From assembly GCA_016744725.1 (NCBI GenBank), contig JADGDW010000089.1, positions 1 to 18,982 on the forward strand: DNA of 18,982 nucleotides, given 5' to 3'. The position numbers and the translations under genes were made by a program. Positions 1 through 6,806 of this stretch are shown in pieces; position 1 is the first letter of the stretch, and the number at the start of each line of letters is the position of its first letter. Under the pieces are notes generated by a model. That model was not told the origin of the DNA, ran no database searches, and worked only from the letters and a program-made list of their open reading frames with translations. This DNA is from Candidatus Albibeggiatoa sp. nov. BB20. GTDB taxonomy: Bacteria > Pseudomonadota > Gammaproteobacteria > Beggiatoales > Beggiatoaceae.

Positions 1-7
1 ACAGATT

Positions 8-469
8 ATGAAATTCGCAAAAATTTTAGCTTTATCAGCAGTTATCGGCGCTGCTACAGTTTCTGCACCTGCTCAAGCATGGTGGGGTCCTGGTAGTTGG
101 GGTGGTCCTGGTGGTTGGGGCGGTGCTCCTTGGAGTGGTTCTAATTATGGCAATGGCTATAACAACTGGGGTCCTTTCGACGGCTCTGGCTTTGGTGACG
201 GCAACTTTGACATGAACTTCGGTATCCGTGGCAATGGTCGTGGTAACGGTTATGGTAGTGGCCAAGGTAATAATGGCTATGGTTACAATGGCGGCGGTTA
301 TGGCAACAACCCTTATGGCGGCGGCTATGGCAATCCTTATGGCGGCGGTTATGGCAATCCTTATGGTGGTGGCTACCCAGCTCCAGCAGCACCTTACCCT
401 TACCCACCAGCTCCTTATGGTTATGGTGCGCCAGTACCTCCTAAAGCTGCTGAAGAAGAAGCTAAATAA
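8..469 (+). CDS. Secreted Gly/Tyr/Pro/Asn-rich protein, probable sulfur globule envelope protein
   Basis: A 153-aa protein with a clear Sec signal peptide (Lys-containing N-terminus, hydrophobic core at residues 5-19, probable AQA cleavage after residue 24). The mature chain begins WWGPGSWGGPGG and is dominated by Gly, Tyr, Asn, Pro and Trp. Residues 101-123 hold three near-identical 8-residue units (NPYGGGYG, 24 bp each at 308-379), followed by a Pro/Tyr/Ala stretch and a charged AEEEAK tail. Signal peptide, Trp-rich start and Gly/Tyr/Pro bias match the sulfur globule proteins of purple sulfur bacteria and Beggiatoa-like bacteria, which coat periplasmic sulfur deposits. That assignment rests on composition, because low-complexity proteins give weak homology. 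A generic Gly-rich envelope protein is the alternative. Only 7 bases precede the start, so the ribosome site and promoter lie outside the window. Confidence 0.65.
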   Translation: MKFAKILALSAVIGAATVSAPAQAWWGPGSWGGPGGWGGAPWSGSNYGNGYNNWGPFDGSGFGDGNFDMNFGIRGNGRGNGYGSGQGNNGYGYNGGGYGNNPYGGGYGNPYGGGYGNPYGGGYPAPAAPYPYPPAPYGYGAPVPPKAAEEEAK

Positions 470-501
470 AATCACTTAGATAATCTAAGTTGATACCATT
501 G

Positions 502-541
502 GCCAAAGATGATTGCAAAATTGTCTTTGGCTAATTTCGTT
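502..541. terminator. Shared hairpin between convergent genes
   Basis: GCCAAAGA (502-509) pairs perfectly with TCTTTGGC (524-531) around a 14-nt loop, followed on the + strand by a T-rich stretch. It lies 33 bp after the stop of the globule-like gene and touches the stop codon of the convergent Smr gene. It probably terminates the + gene; the tract needed for the - strand is less clear. Confidence 0.55.
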
Positions 542-1079
542 TTAGCAGCACATAAACTGCGCCTGTCCCTCCATCAAATTGCCTCGCAGAACAAAAAGCA
601 AGCACTTCATCTCTTTGCTGTAACCAACGATTTAATTTTCCTTTCAAAACAGGCAGCTTATTCCAAGAGCCATAGCCTTTACCATGTACAATTCTGATAC
701 AGCGATATTGATTAATTTTGCACTCATGTAAAAAATAGGCCACGGCTTCACGCGCCTCAGGCACAATCATGCCATGTAAATCTAATTCTGCTCTAACGCT
801 ATACAATCCACGACGTAACTTACGTAATACACTGCGCTGCACTCCCATGCGTATGAATACAAGCTCATCCCCTGTTTCCAAGTCATAAGGGTCGTATGTA
901 TCCGACATCATTTCATCACGAATACTGAGGATTTCTCGTTCTCGTTGACGTGGAATCGCCGCGACTTTTGTTGGTTCGGGTGTAACAACATCGCAATGGA
1001 TGGGTTTCAAACCTTTAAGACCCTGCATAGCTTGACGAAACGTTTGTAGCTCAGTTTCATCTAGCGGTTGCTTACTCAT
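531..1079 (-). CDS. Smr-domain protein (SmrA/SmrB type)
   Basis: A 182-aa soluble protein with a charged N-terminal half and a C-terminal Smr (small MutS-related) domain at about residues 95-180. The family hallmarks are all visible: LDLHG at 99-103, HGKG at 132-135 and GGTGA at 170-174 leading into the last strand. The Smr domain is a nuclease fold. In E. coli the stand-alone proteins of this length are SmrA (YdaL) and SmrB (YfcN), the latter cleaving mRNA at collided ribosomes. The HGKG loop, and the GGTGA turn in place of SmrB's GGDAA, look closer to the SmrA type. The exact orthologue cannot be set from sequence alone. The start is supported by an AGGA ribosome site about 8 bases upstream. 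It is monocistronic and convergent with the upstream gene. Confidence 0.85.
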   Translation of the reverse strand: MSKQPLDETELQTFRQAMQGLKGLKPIHCDVVTPEPTKVAAIPRQREREILSIRDEMMSDTYDPYDLETGDELVFIRMGVQRSVLRKLRRGLYSVRAELDLHGMIVPEAREAVAYFLHECKINQYRCIRIVHGKGYGSWNKLPVLKGKLNRWLQQRDEVLAFCSARQFDGGTGAVYVLLKRN

Positions 1080-1190
1080 AAAACAATCCTAATATTTCCC
1101 TTAAAAATCATATATATAAATTAAAAACAAATCTCAATCATGGACTTTTAAAGCGATAAGCTGAAGTGGGTATGTGGTTCTATTTTACAA

Positions 1191-1232
1191 ATAAAAAGGG
1201 CGTGTCTACAATAAATGATAAACACACCCTTT
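1191..1232 (-). terminator. Rho-independent terminator of the vWA/lectin gene
   Basis: AAAGGG (1195-1200) pairs with CCCTTT (1227-1232), continues after one mismatch with GTGT (1202-1205) against ACAC (1222-1225), and reads into a T tract on the - strand. It begins 17 bases after the stop codon of the - strand gene at 1249. Confidence 0.8.
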
Positions 1233-1248
1233 AACAATCAACAGATTA

Positions 1249-3759
1249 TTACTTACTTAATTTATTAATCACGTCTGAGTCAGTGTCAACAACAACATCA
1301 ACACCACGTTTAATACTACGGCTATCGCTTTCATGTGTCATATCATTGACTAAGCGCAATTGACCTTCACGGATTTCAAATACTGTCCATAAAGTACCGC
1401 TTTGATTTGGCACATTCAAAGTTGCAATCAAGCCATATTCATTATAAATATTGACTTGTGCGCCAGCATTTGCCAGACCTTTGCTGCTGCTAGAGTTACG
1501 GTTGCTGTAATCATGCACTGAGTAACGATAAACACCCGCCAAATTAGTTTGAGCTAAAGTAATCGTTTCAGGTCCGTAGCTGAATACATCATCCACATCT
1601 AATTGTGCAAAAGGTGTGGTGTCTAAACTACCACGTTGAATTGTTGGCCAGAATACATGGAAACGGTCGCCATTAGCTAAAGGTCCTGTTACGTGAGCAT
1701 CTAAATCAGACGGTGTTTTGCCCCAAGTGAGTACCGCACGTACTTCACCGCTACCCAAAATAGGGACTAAAGTGACATTTTGCTCTGGGCGGGTTTCACC
1801 ACCTAATACAACGACGTTGGTATAATTGGTTACAAAACCTAATTTAGACGCTTCTAATGTGTAATTGCCACCATTAGCTTGTAATTGATATGAACCATCA
1901 TCAGCACTAACCGTACTTGTTACGATGTCACCTGTTTTTGTATTGATACCTGCACGTAAATTGAGTGCCACATCACCTAAACCACCACCTGTCACACCAT
2001 TAACCGCAGCACCTGTCATTGTACCTTCACCCGAATACTCATTAGGAATTAACAATACTTGGTCTAAAGCTAAGCTGTCCCCAAATTGGATGTTAATATC
2101 ATTGTAAATAGCTGGGATATAACCATCTTTGCTAAATTCAGCACTCACACCTTGCTTGGTTGGTACATTGGTAACATCATAACTGCCATCATTGGTTGTC
2201 ACATTGTTAGCAGTCAAAACAGTATTCGCTTTAACATCAACATTCACCGCACTCAAACCAGATAAATCAACAGCATTTTTAACAATACCATTCAAATTAC
2301 CGTTATAACTATTTACAAATAAGAATTGCCATTCTTGATTCAGTTGACCATTACAATCCCAGTTTTGCACTTTTGCTGCATTGGCATCTGCTTGAACTGC
2401 GTCAACATCTAAGCATTTGCCTGTACCGTTAACCAATTCATTTTTACTATTCAATGTCCAATTTTGATTAATTGCATCAGCGTCGCTACGGCAATCCCAA
2501 ATTTGTGCTTGACCACCATTGTTATACGCATCAGGTGCATGAATATCTAAACAACGACCATAATCATTGACTAAACGTGAGCCATTTAAAATCCAGCGTT
2601 GATTTTCAGCCGCATGACAATCCCAAGTATGGGTAATTTTGCCATTGCCATCCCAATTTGGAATATCTAAGCAGCGACCTGTACCATTTAATAATGGTGT
2701 GCCACTTAATTGCCAAGTTTGAGCAGAATCACTATTACATGTTGAGGTTTGAACTTTGCCACCATGGGTATAAATATCCGTTGCAGGCACATCTAAACAT
2801 TGACCTAAACCATTAACGAGTTGATCGCCTTGTAACGTCCATGTTTGATTAGCCGCACCATTGCAATCAGCAATACTCAAACTGCCGCCATCAACAGAGC
2901 TGGTTAAACATTGACCTGCTGGATTGACAAATTGATTGCCAACTAAAACCCATTGTTGATTTGGATTGCCGTTACACGTTTGAATTTGCACAATACTATC
3001 ACTTGAAGATAAACATAAACCACCGCCTAAGCTCAGCATAGAAGAAGGATAGGAATCAACAGTTTGACCTGTTTCAGCAGAGATTTTGGCACGAATCGCA
3101 CTCACAAACAGCTCATAGTCTGAAATTTGGAAGAAAAAGCCATCTTGAGATAAATTAGCACTAGCAGGTTGAGGACGTACCATGGCACGTAATTTTGCTG
3201 TATCGATTTGACTACCAATACCAAGAGAATTAACCGCATCAACCCCTTTAGCAATAGCATTATCCGCACTCACCGCTGGGTCGCCATCTTGGTTATGCGC
3301 GCCATCTGTCACAATATCAATGACTTGTTTTTCTGAGTTAAAATTAAACTGTTGGGCACATAAATCAATTGCTTGGGCAATACCTGTAAATTCTCCTAAG
3401 CCCTCTTGTTTAATATTACTGATTTGCTCCGCAATTTGGTTTGCAACCTCAGCACTGGTCACCACTGTAGGGGCAACTTCAACCCGCGCTTCGGTGGCAA
3501 AATGTACAATAGAAACGGTGACGCTACCATCCTGTGGCACAACACTGGGGTCTCTTAATGCTTGGGCTAAACCCTCTAATTGAACTTGAAAATCACTAGA
3601 GATAATACTTTCAGAACCATCAAGTGTAGTACACAGTTCGATGGATTGATTAGCAGCGTGAATGCGGGGATTTATCGCAAAAACCAACATCAGCAGCATC
3701 AGCCAAGCCAGCCAGTGCTTTATTGTTGTTGAAAACGGGTTGGTCAACTCGTATTTCAT
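1249..3759 (-). CDS. Exported vWA / ricin-B lectin / DUF2135 multidomain protein
   Basis: An 836-aa exported protein. Residues 1-36 form a signal peptide (hydrophobic core 17-29, probable cleavage near HA-A at 35-36). A von Willebrand A domain spans about 38-230, with an intact MIDAS DGSES at 47-51 and a TDG at 151-153. Six ricin-type QxW repeats follow (268-270, 305-307, 347-349, 387-389, 432-434, 475-477), enough for two beta-trefoils that would bind carbohydrate. Two carboxypeptidase-regulatory-like beta sandwiches follow at about 485-575 and 580-665. The C-terminal region 670-805 has the LTWG...DLDAHVTGP signature of the DUF2135/YfaP family. Function is probably adhesion to, or sensing of, glycans or protein outside the cytoplasm; no enzyme motif is seen. 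AAGGA lies about 8 bases before the ATG. The gene is single, with its own terminator. Confidence 0.85.
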   Translation of the reverse strand: MKYELTNPFSTTIKHWLAWLMLLMLVFAINPRIHAANQSIELCTTLDGSESIISSDFQVQLEGLAQALRDPSVVPQDGSVTVSIVHFATEARVEVAPTVVTSAEVANQIAEQISNIKQEGLGEFTGIAQAIDLCAQQFNFNSEKQVIDIVTDGAHNQDGDPAVSADNAIAKGVDAVNSLGIGSQIDTAKLRAMVRPQPASANLSQDGFFFQISDYELFVSAIRAKISAETGQTVDSYPSSMLSLGGGLCLSSSDSIVQIQTCNGNPNQQWVLVGNQFVNPAGQCLTSSVDGGSLSIADCNGAANQTWTLQGDQLVNGLGQCLDVPATDIYTHGGKVQTSTCNSDSAQTWQLSGTPLLNGTGRCLDIPNWDGNGKITHTWDCHAAENQRWILNGSRLVNDYGRCLDIHAPDAYNNGGQAQIWDCRSDADAINQNWTLNSKNELVNGTGKCLDVDAVQADANAAKVQNWDCNGQLNQEWQFLFVNSYNGNLNGIVKNAVDLSGLSAVNVDVKANTVLTANNVTTNDGSYDVTNVPTKQGVSAEFSKDGYIPAIYNDINIQFGDSLALDQVLLIPNEYSGEGTMTGAAVNGVTGGGLGDVALNLRAGINTKTGDIVTSTVSADDGSYQLQANGGNYTLEASKLGFVTNYTNVVVLGGETRPEQNVTLVPILGSGEVRAVLTWGKTPSDLDAHVTGPLANGDRFHVFWPTIQRGSLDTTPFAQLDVDDVFSYGPETITLAQTNLAGVYRYSVHDYSNRNSSSSKGLANAGAQVNIYNEYGLIATLNVPNQSGTLWTVFEIREGQLRLVNDMTHESDSRSIKRGVDVVVDTDSDVINKLSK

Positions 3760-3794
3760 GGCATATTCCTTTTGATATAATCACTAAATTGGTA

Positions 3795-3829
3795 TTGCCA
3801 AGCATACTTTTATTTAAAAATATTGGCAA
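3795..3829. promoter_or_regulatory. TTGCCAA/TTGGCAA inverted repeat in the divergent promoter region
   Basis: TTGCCAA (3795-3801) and TTGGCAA (3823-3829) are perfect inverted copies separated by 21 bp, and a further TTGG lies at 3789-3792. They sit between the divergent vWA/lectin gene and speE and could be a regulator site. No regulator is identified. Confidence 0.3.
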
Positions 3830-3836
3830 GCAAACC

Positions 3837-3865
3837 TTTAGCTATGCTGATCTAAGTTTTATAAT
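3837..3865 (+). promoter_or_regulatory. Probable sigma-70 promoter of speE
   Basis: A perfect -10 hexamer TATAAT is at 3860-3865, with a weak -35-like TTTAGC at 3837-3842 and 17-bp spacing. The start codon of speE is 35 bases downstream, preceded by an AAAGG ribosome site. Confidence 0.5.
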
Positions 3866-3900
3866 AAGCCTCACTTTTTTTCCTGCAAAGGTATCTCGCA

Positions 3901-4752
3901 ATGGCATTAGATACAAATTGGTTCTCTGAAATTGATGAAAAAGCTGATTCTGCATTTTCTCTCAAAATTAAGCGCAAATTGCATGAAGAACAAAGCCCAT
4001 TTCAAAAAGTAGAAGTGTATGAAACTGAAAAATTTGGCAACTTAATGGTCATTGATGGATTTACCATGCTGACCTCACGGGATAATTTTGTTTATCATGA
4101 AATGATGACTCATCCGATATTATTTGCTCATCCCAATCCTAAAAATGTGGTGATTATTGGGGGGGGAGATTGTGGTACTTTACGTGAAGTGTTGAAACAC
4201 CCTAATGTGGAACAAGTGACTCAAGTAGATATTGATGAAGCTGTAACCCGTGCTTCTGAGAAATACTTCCCCGAATTATGTGAATCAAATAATGATCCAC
4301 GCGCAACTTTATTATTTGATGATGGAATCAAGTGGATGCAGAATGCTGCTGATGATAGCGCAGATATTATCATTGTAGATAGCACTGATCCTATTGGCCC
4401 TGGTGAAGGCTTATTTAATGTGGCATTTTATACACAATGTCGCCGCGTATTAGGTGAGCACGGTTTATTGATTCAACAAAGTGAGTCGCCTTTAATTCAT
4501 TTGCCATTATTGCAATCAATTCATAAGGCACAACGTGACGCAGGATTTACAAATACACGTAGCTTACAATTTTTTGTAATGTCATATCCTTCAGGCTGGT
4601 GGACAGGCACAATTGCAGGACAAGGTGATTTAACTCAGTTCCGTCAGGATGATGCAAAAAACCTTAAGTTTGAAACTTTATACTACAATGCAGAAATACA
4701 TCAGGCCAGCTTTGCTTTGCCTAATTTTTTACAACAAGCATTGCCTGCTTAA
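3901..4752 (+). CDS. speE: Spermidine synthase (polyamine aminopropyltransferase)
   Basis: A 283-aa enzyme that transfers aminopropyl from decarboxylated S-adenosylmethionine to putrescine, in the cytoplasm. The fold signature is complete: the strand-turn NLMVIDG at 47-53, substrate-binding YHE at 65-67, the nucleotide-binding loop GGGDCG at 87-92 followed by TLREVLKH, QVDID at 108-112, DDG at 140-142, and the catalytic/substrate segment DSTDPIGPGEG beginning at Asp160. The length is normal for a bacterial SpeE. GGGDCG replaces the commoner GGGDGG; the Asp is kept, so this should not affect activity. The start is preceded by GCAAAGG. It is divergent from the vWA/lectin gene. No speD (AdoMet decarboxylase) is next to it, so decarboxylated AdoMet must come from a locus elsewhere. 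Confidence 0.95.
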   Translation: MALDTNWFSEIDEKADSAFSLKIKRKLHEEQSPFQKVEVYETEKFGNLMVIDGFTMLTSRDNFVYHEMMTHPILFAHPNPKNVVIIGGGDCGTLREVLKHPNVEQVTQVDIDEAVTRASEKYFPELCESNNDPRATLLFDDGIKWMQNAADDSADIIIVDSTDPIGPGEGLFNVAFYTQCRRVLGEHGLLIQQSESPLIHLPLLQSIHKAQRDAGFTNTRSLQFFVMSYPSGWWTGTIAGQGDLTQFRQDDAKNLKFETLYYNAEIHQASFALPNFLQQALPA

Positions 4753-4812
4753 CTTATTTTTGTGGTTAAATATTTCAATGATTCGGACAGTTTTGATGAG
4801 GAATTAAGAAAC

Positions 4813-5003
4813 AGGCAAGTAATGAGGGTTATGTCATTTTCGATTTCGACGACAACATAATCCTTAAGGCTTTCATGGAAAGATTATAATTAGTATTGGA
4901 ACAGATGGACAATGTTAGCAAACCATAATGCTTGATGTGGCCAACGTGAGCGAAAATACTGCTTACAACCTACCTACAAGATAAATATTGGTACTTTGAG
5001 TAG
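4813..5003. repeat. Degenerate dispersed repeat, copy 1
   Basis: This stretch aligns with 9514-9678. The first ~75 bp are nearly identical apart from a 6-bp insertion, the middle has diverged, and the last ~45 bp match well again (shared GCTTACAAC and ACCTACAAG). Each copy carries an imperfect hairpin with arms TTATGT and ACATAA (here 4829-4834 and 4855-4860). One frame reads plausibly as protein for about 20 residues (GYVIFDFDDNII...) and then hits a stop. This suggests decayed coding sequence or a non-autonomous element. It begins 61 bp after speE and runs up to the transposase remnant. Origin not recognised. Confidence 0.6.
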
Positions 5004-5097
5004 TGGCTTTATAGGGGTGTGAACAAAAGTGCGGTTTTCTGGATATAGAGAATAAAACAAGCTAAGCTGAAAGAAAAAGCTGAAAAGGAGAAAGCGG

Positions 5098-5435
5098 ATG
5101 TCTACAGAAGAAGAACGAGCATATTACGAAAAAATCAATCGTCATCCCAAGTTGAAAGCACGAATGGAAGCGATACTAGAAATAGTAGAAAGTGCGGAGA
5201 TAAGCAAAGCAGCAGAAGCGGAACAACGAGCAATAGAAGAGCTACGGCAAATGGGAATGAAGTACTAACTGATTGGGCGCAACAACGTGTGCAGAAAACC
5301 AAAGTTCAACAAGTAGGAAAAAATAAATACGTATCTAGTGGAAAAAAACTTTGTTGGCACACCACATTCGGAGACATAACAGTTTATGGAGTTGAATACA
5401 AAAAGTCACAACAATTCTCATTCCAGAAAACCTAA
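5098..5435 (+). pseudogene. Truncated, frameshifted transposase N-terminus (ISKra4-family-like)
   Basis: An ATG at 5098 follows a strong AAAAGGAG site and opens a 56-residue frame ending at 5268 (helical, Glu/Ala/Arg-rich, containing HPKLKARMEAILEIVE and EEQRAIEELRQMG-like text). At about 5253 the homologous reading moves to another frame: GNEVLTDWAQQ...GKKLCWHTTFGDITV continues from 5253 to a stop at 5433-5435. Joined, the two halves match the N-terminal region I know from ISKra4-family transposases (KARMEAILEIVE, ELRQMGNE, LTDWA, WHTTFGDI). The simplest explanation is loss of one G in the run at 5253-5255. The catalytic remainder of several hundred residues is absent. GGGGTGTGAAC near 5015 may be the left end of the element. 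Family assignment is from memory of motifs. Confidence 0.65.
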
Positions 5436-5450
5436 TGATGAGATCACTAT

Positions 5451-5900
5451 ATGAAATATTTAGTTGGTGGAATAACTATCATAATATCCTGCCTCATTGC
5501 TGGAATTTTCGGAATTCTACTATTATTCCCAAATAGTATTGTTACGAATCAGTATGCAACGCTCGAAGCTGCACGTACTGATCACTTATTTGGACGCGGT
5601 TGGCTTCCTAATATTCTTCCTCCATCTGCATATGACATTCACACATCGAATAACTTGGATATTAATATATCTGATGGTAAGTTCTCGTTTTCACCCTCAG
5701 AATATATGTTATTTGCCTCACGTACTCGTCAGTATATCGTTGTTAATACGCCGTTTGTTAATTGGGAAAAAACAGTTGCCCGCAGGCGTAAAAAAGGTTT
5801 CCAACCAACTATTTATGCGGAGGAAAGCACTAGATGGGTATTTTTCTGTAAGGTATCCGAAGGGTATTGTGAGTATGTCATGCATCATGTGGATGAATAG
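5451..5900 (+). CDS. Membrane-anchored conserved hypothetical protein
   Basis: A 149-aa protein with one N-terminal hydrophobic segment (residues 4-27) acting as signal anchor, so the rest should lie in the periplasm. The soluble part has an RGWLPNILPPSAYDI segment at about 49-63, then SNNLDINISDGKFSFSPSEY. I believe this pattern recurs in small uncharacterised exported proteins of many proteobacteria. There are two Cys near the end (FFCKV and EGYCEYV) that could form a disulfide. The function is unknown. The ribosome site before the ATG is weak. The gene begins 15 bases after the transposase remnant and is followed by GC-richer non-coding DNA, so it may have arrived by horizontal transfer. 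Confidence 0.7.
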   Translation: MKYLVGGITIIISCLIAGIFGILLLFPNSIVTNQYATLEAARTDHLFGRGWLPNILPPSAYDIHTSNNLDINISDGKFSFSPSEYMLFASRTRQYIVVNTPFVNWEKTVARRRKKGFQPTIYAEESTRWVFFCKVSEGYCEYVMHHVDE

Positions 5901-6232
5901 AAACTAACTTGACATCCTAGGCAACGATTTGCGTTTGTGTCCAAGCGAGAACCATATGCTCGTTACTGACACACATAAGCCAATGGAAAGCAGGTCTTAC
6001 GGGTAGTTGGAGGCTGAGACGCTCAGCTGCCGCCTCAAAACTTAAACGTTATGCCTCCGTGAAAGCAAGCGATTATTTTAATACGATTGCCCTGTATGTC
6101 TCGTTTTCTCGTTCCAACGGTCTGAGGCTGCAAAAAATGAGGTTCTTTTACAAGCTCTCTCCATTGGAATGCAGCCCAGCCGCTCTGCGTCTTAATGGTA
6201 AAAATATTATCATTGTAGATGTCAAATGGGTT
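5901..6232. other. GC-richer stretch without a convincing gene
   Basis: About 330 bp between the hypothetical gene and the end of the zinc operon. Around 5990-6070 the base composition is visibly richer in G+C than its neighbours. It includes nested inverted repeats: GAGGC...GCCTC around TGAG-ACG-CTCA. One + frame is open from about 5928 to 6237 but has no plausible start or ribosome site, so it is more likely a gene remnant than a gene. No terminator for the incoming - strand operon is clear. Confidence 0.4.
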
Positions 6233-6805
6233 CTATAATATTTCAAACTCATACATTTCTGTTAGTGCATTTTCAATACGATAGCCTGCGTTACCAATCT
6301 TAGTTTGTTGTTGTTCAAGCTTAATTGTACCGATGACCCAAATGGGTGAATAGGCTTGCTCTGTGTCTATCCCCTGATTTTTCTCAGTTTTAATTAATAC
6401 AATCTGATTCATAGGTGGCGGCGGGACATGAATGCACGCACCAAAATAAGGAACGAGCAAAAACTCTGTAATTTTACCTGCCTCAAACTTCAACGGTGCA
6501 ACAAATCCCGGTAATTTAATATGTTTTTGATTCATTTGGGGATTGGGTGGGGCATTATTAATTTCACTCATCATTTGCTGATACATCTCTTCAGCTTGAG
6601 GATCATCATCTTCAAAAGCATTCAGTTGGGTTTCATATTTGGCGAAAATTGCCTCTGCTGAATAATCAGCTGGAATCAAATCTTTCCAACCTATTTGTGT
6701 TGGAGCTTCGATTGCTAATTCTTCAGGCGTTAAACCATTACTTGTTTCTTGTTCACACGCAATGAGTAAGCAGCAGATTAAACCTAATTTTAAATATTTA
6801 AACAT
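6233..6805 (-). CDS. DUF3299 lipoprotein of the zinc-uptake operon
   Basis: A 190-aa lipoprotein: a short hydrophobic leader ends in the lipobox LIAC with Cys17 as the acylated residue. The DUF3299 core is recognisable as GWKDLIP at 39-45, HIKLPGFVAPLKF at 95-107 and FLLVPYFGACIHVPPPP at 115-131, with a possible metal ligand pair in Cys124/His126. It is the last gene of a four-gene unit and starts one base after the permease stop, so it is surely co-transcribed and probably translationally coupled. In Vibrio cholerae a DUF3299-type protein belongs to the zrg zinc-import cluster; a role handling zinc at the membrane is inferred from that context. Its biochemical activity is not established by sequence. 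Confidence 0.8.
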   Translation of the reverse strand: MFKYLKLGLICCLLIACEQETSNGLTPEELAIEAPTQIGWKDLIPADYSAEAIFAKYETQLNAFEDDDPQAEEMYQQMMSEINNAPPNPQMNQKHIKLPGFVAPLKFEAGKITEFLLVPYFGACIHVPPPPMNQIVLIKTEKNQGIDTEQAYSPIWVIGTIKLEQQQTKIGNAGYRIENALTEMYEFEIL

Positions 6806-6806
6806 A

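Noticed and set aside
35..479. Other open frames across the Gly-rich gene
   Set aside because: Low-complexity GGN-rich DNA lacks stops in several frames. Only the + frame at 8 has a signal peptide and a sensible protein composition.
5497..5907. Second + frame overlapping the 149-aa gene
   Set aside because: No ribosome site and unstructured composition. The 5451 frame has a signal anchor and family-like motifs.
5901..6060. Possible integron attC site after the 149-aa gene (AAACGTTATGCC resembles the 3' core)
   Set aside because: No matching 5' core (GCATAAC-like) lies at the expected distance, and the internal arms do not pair as an attC should.
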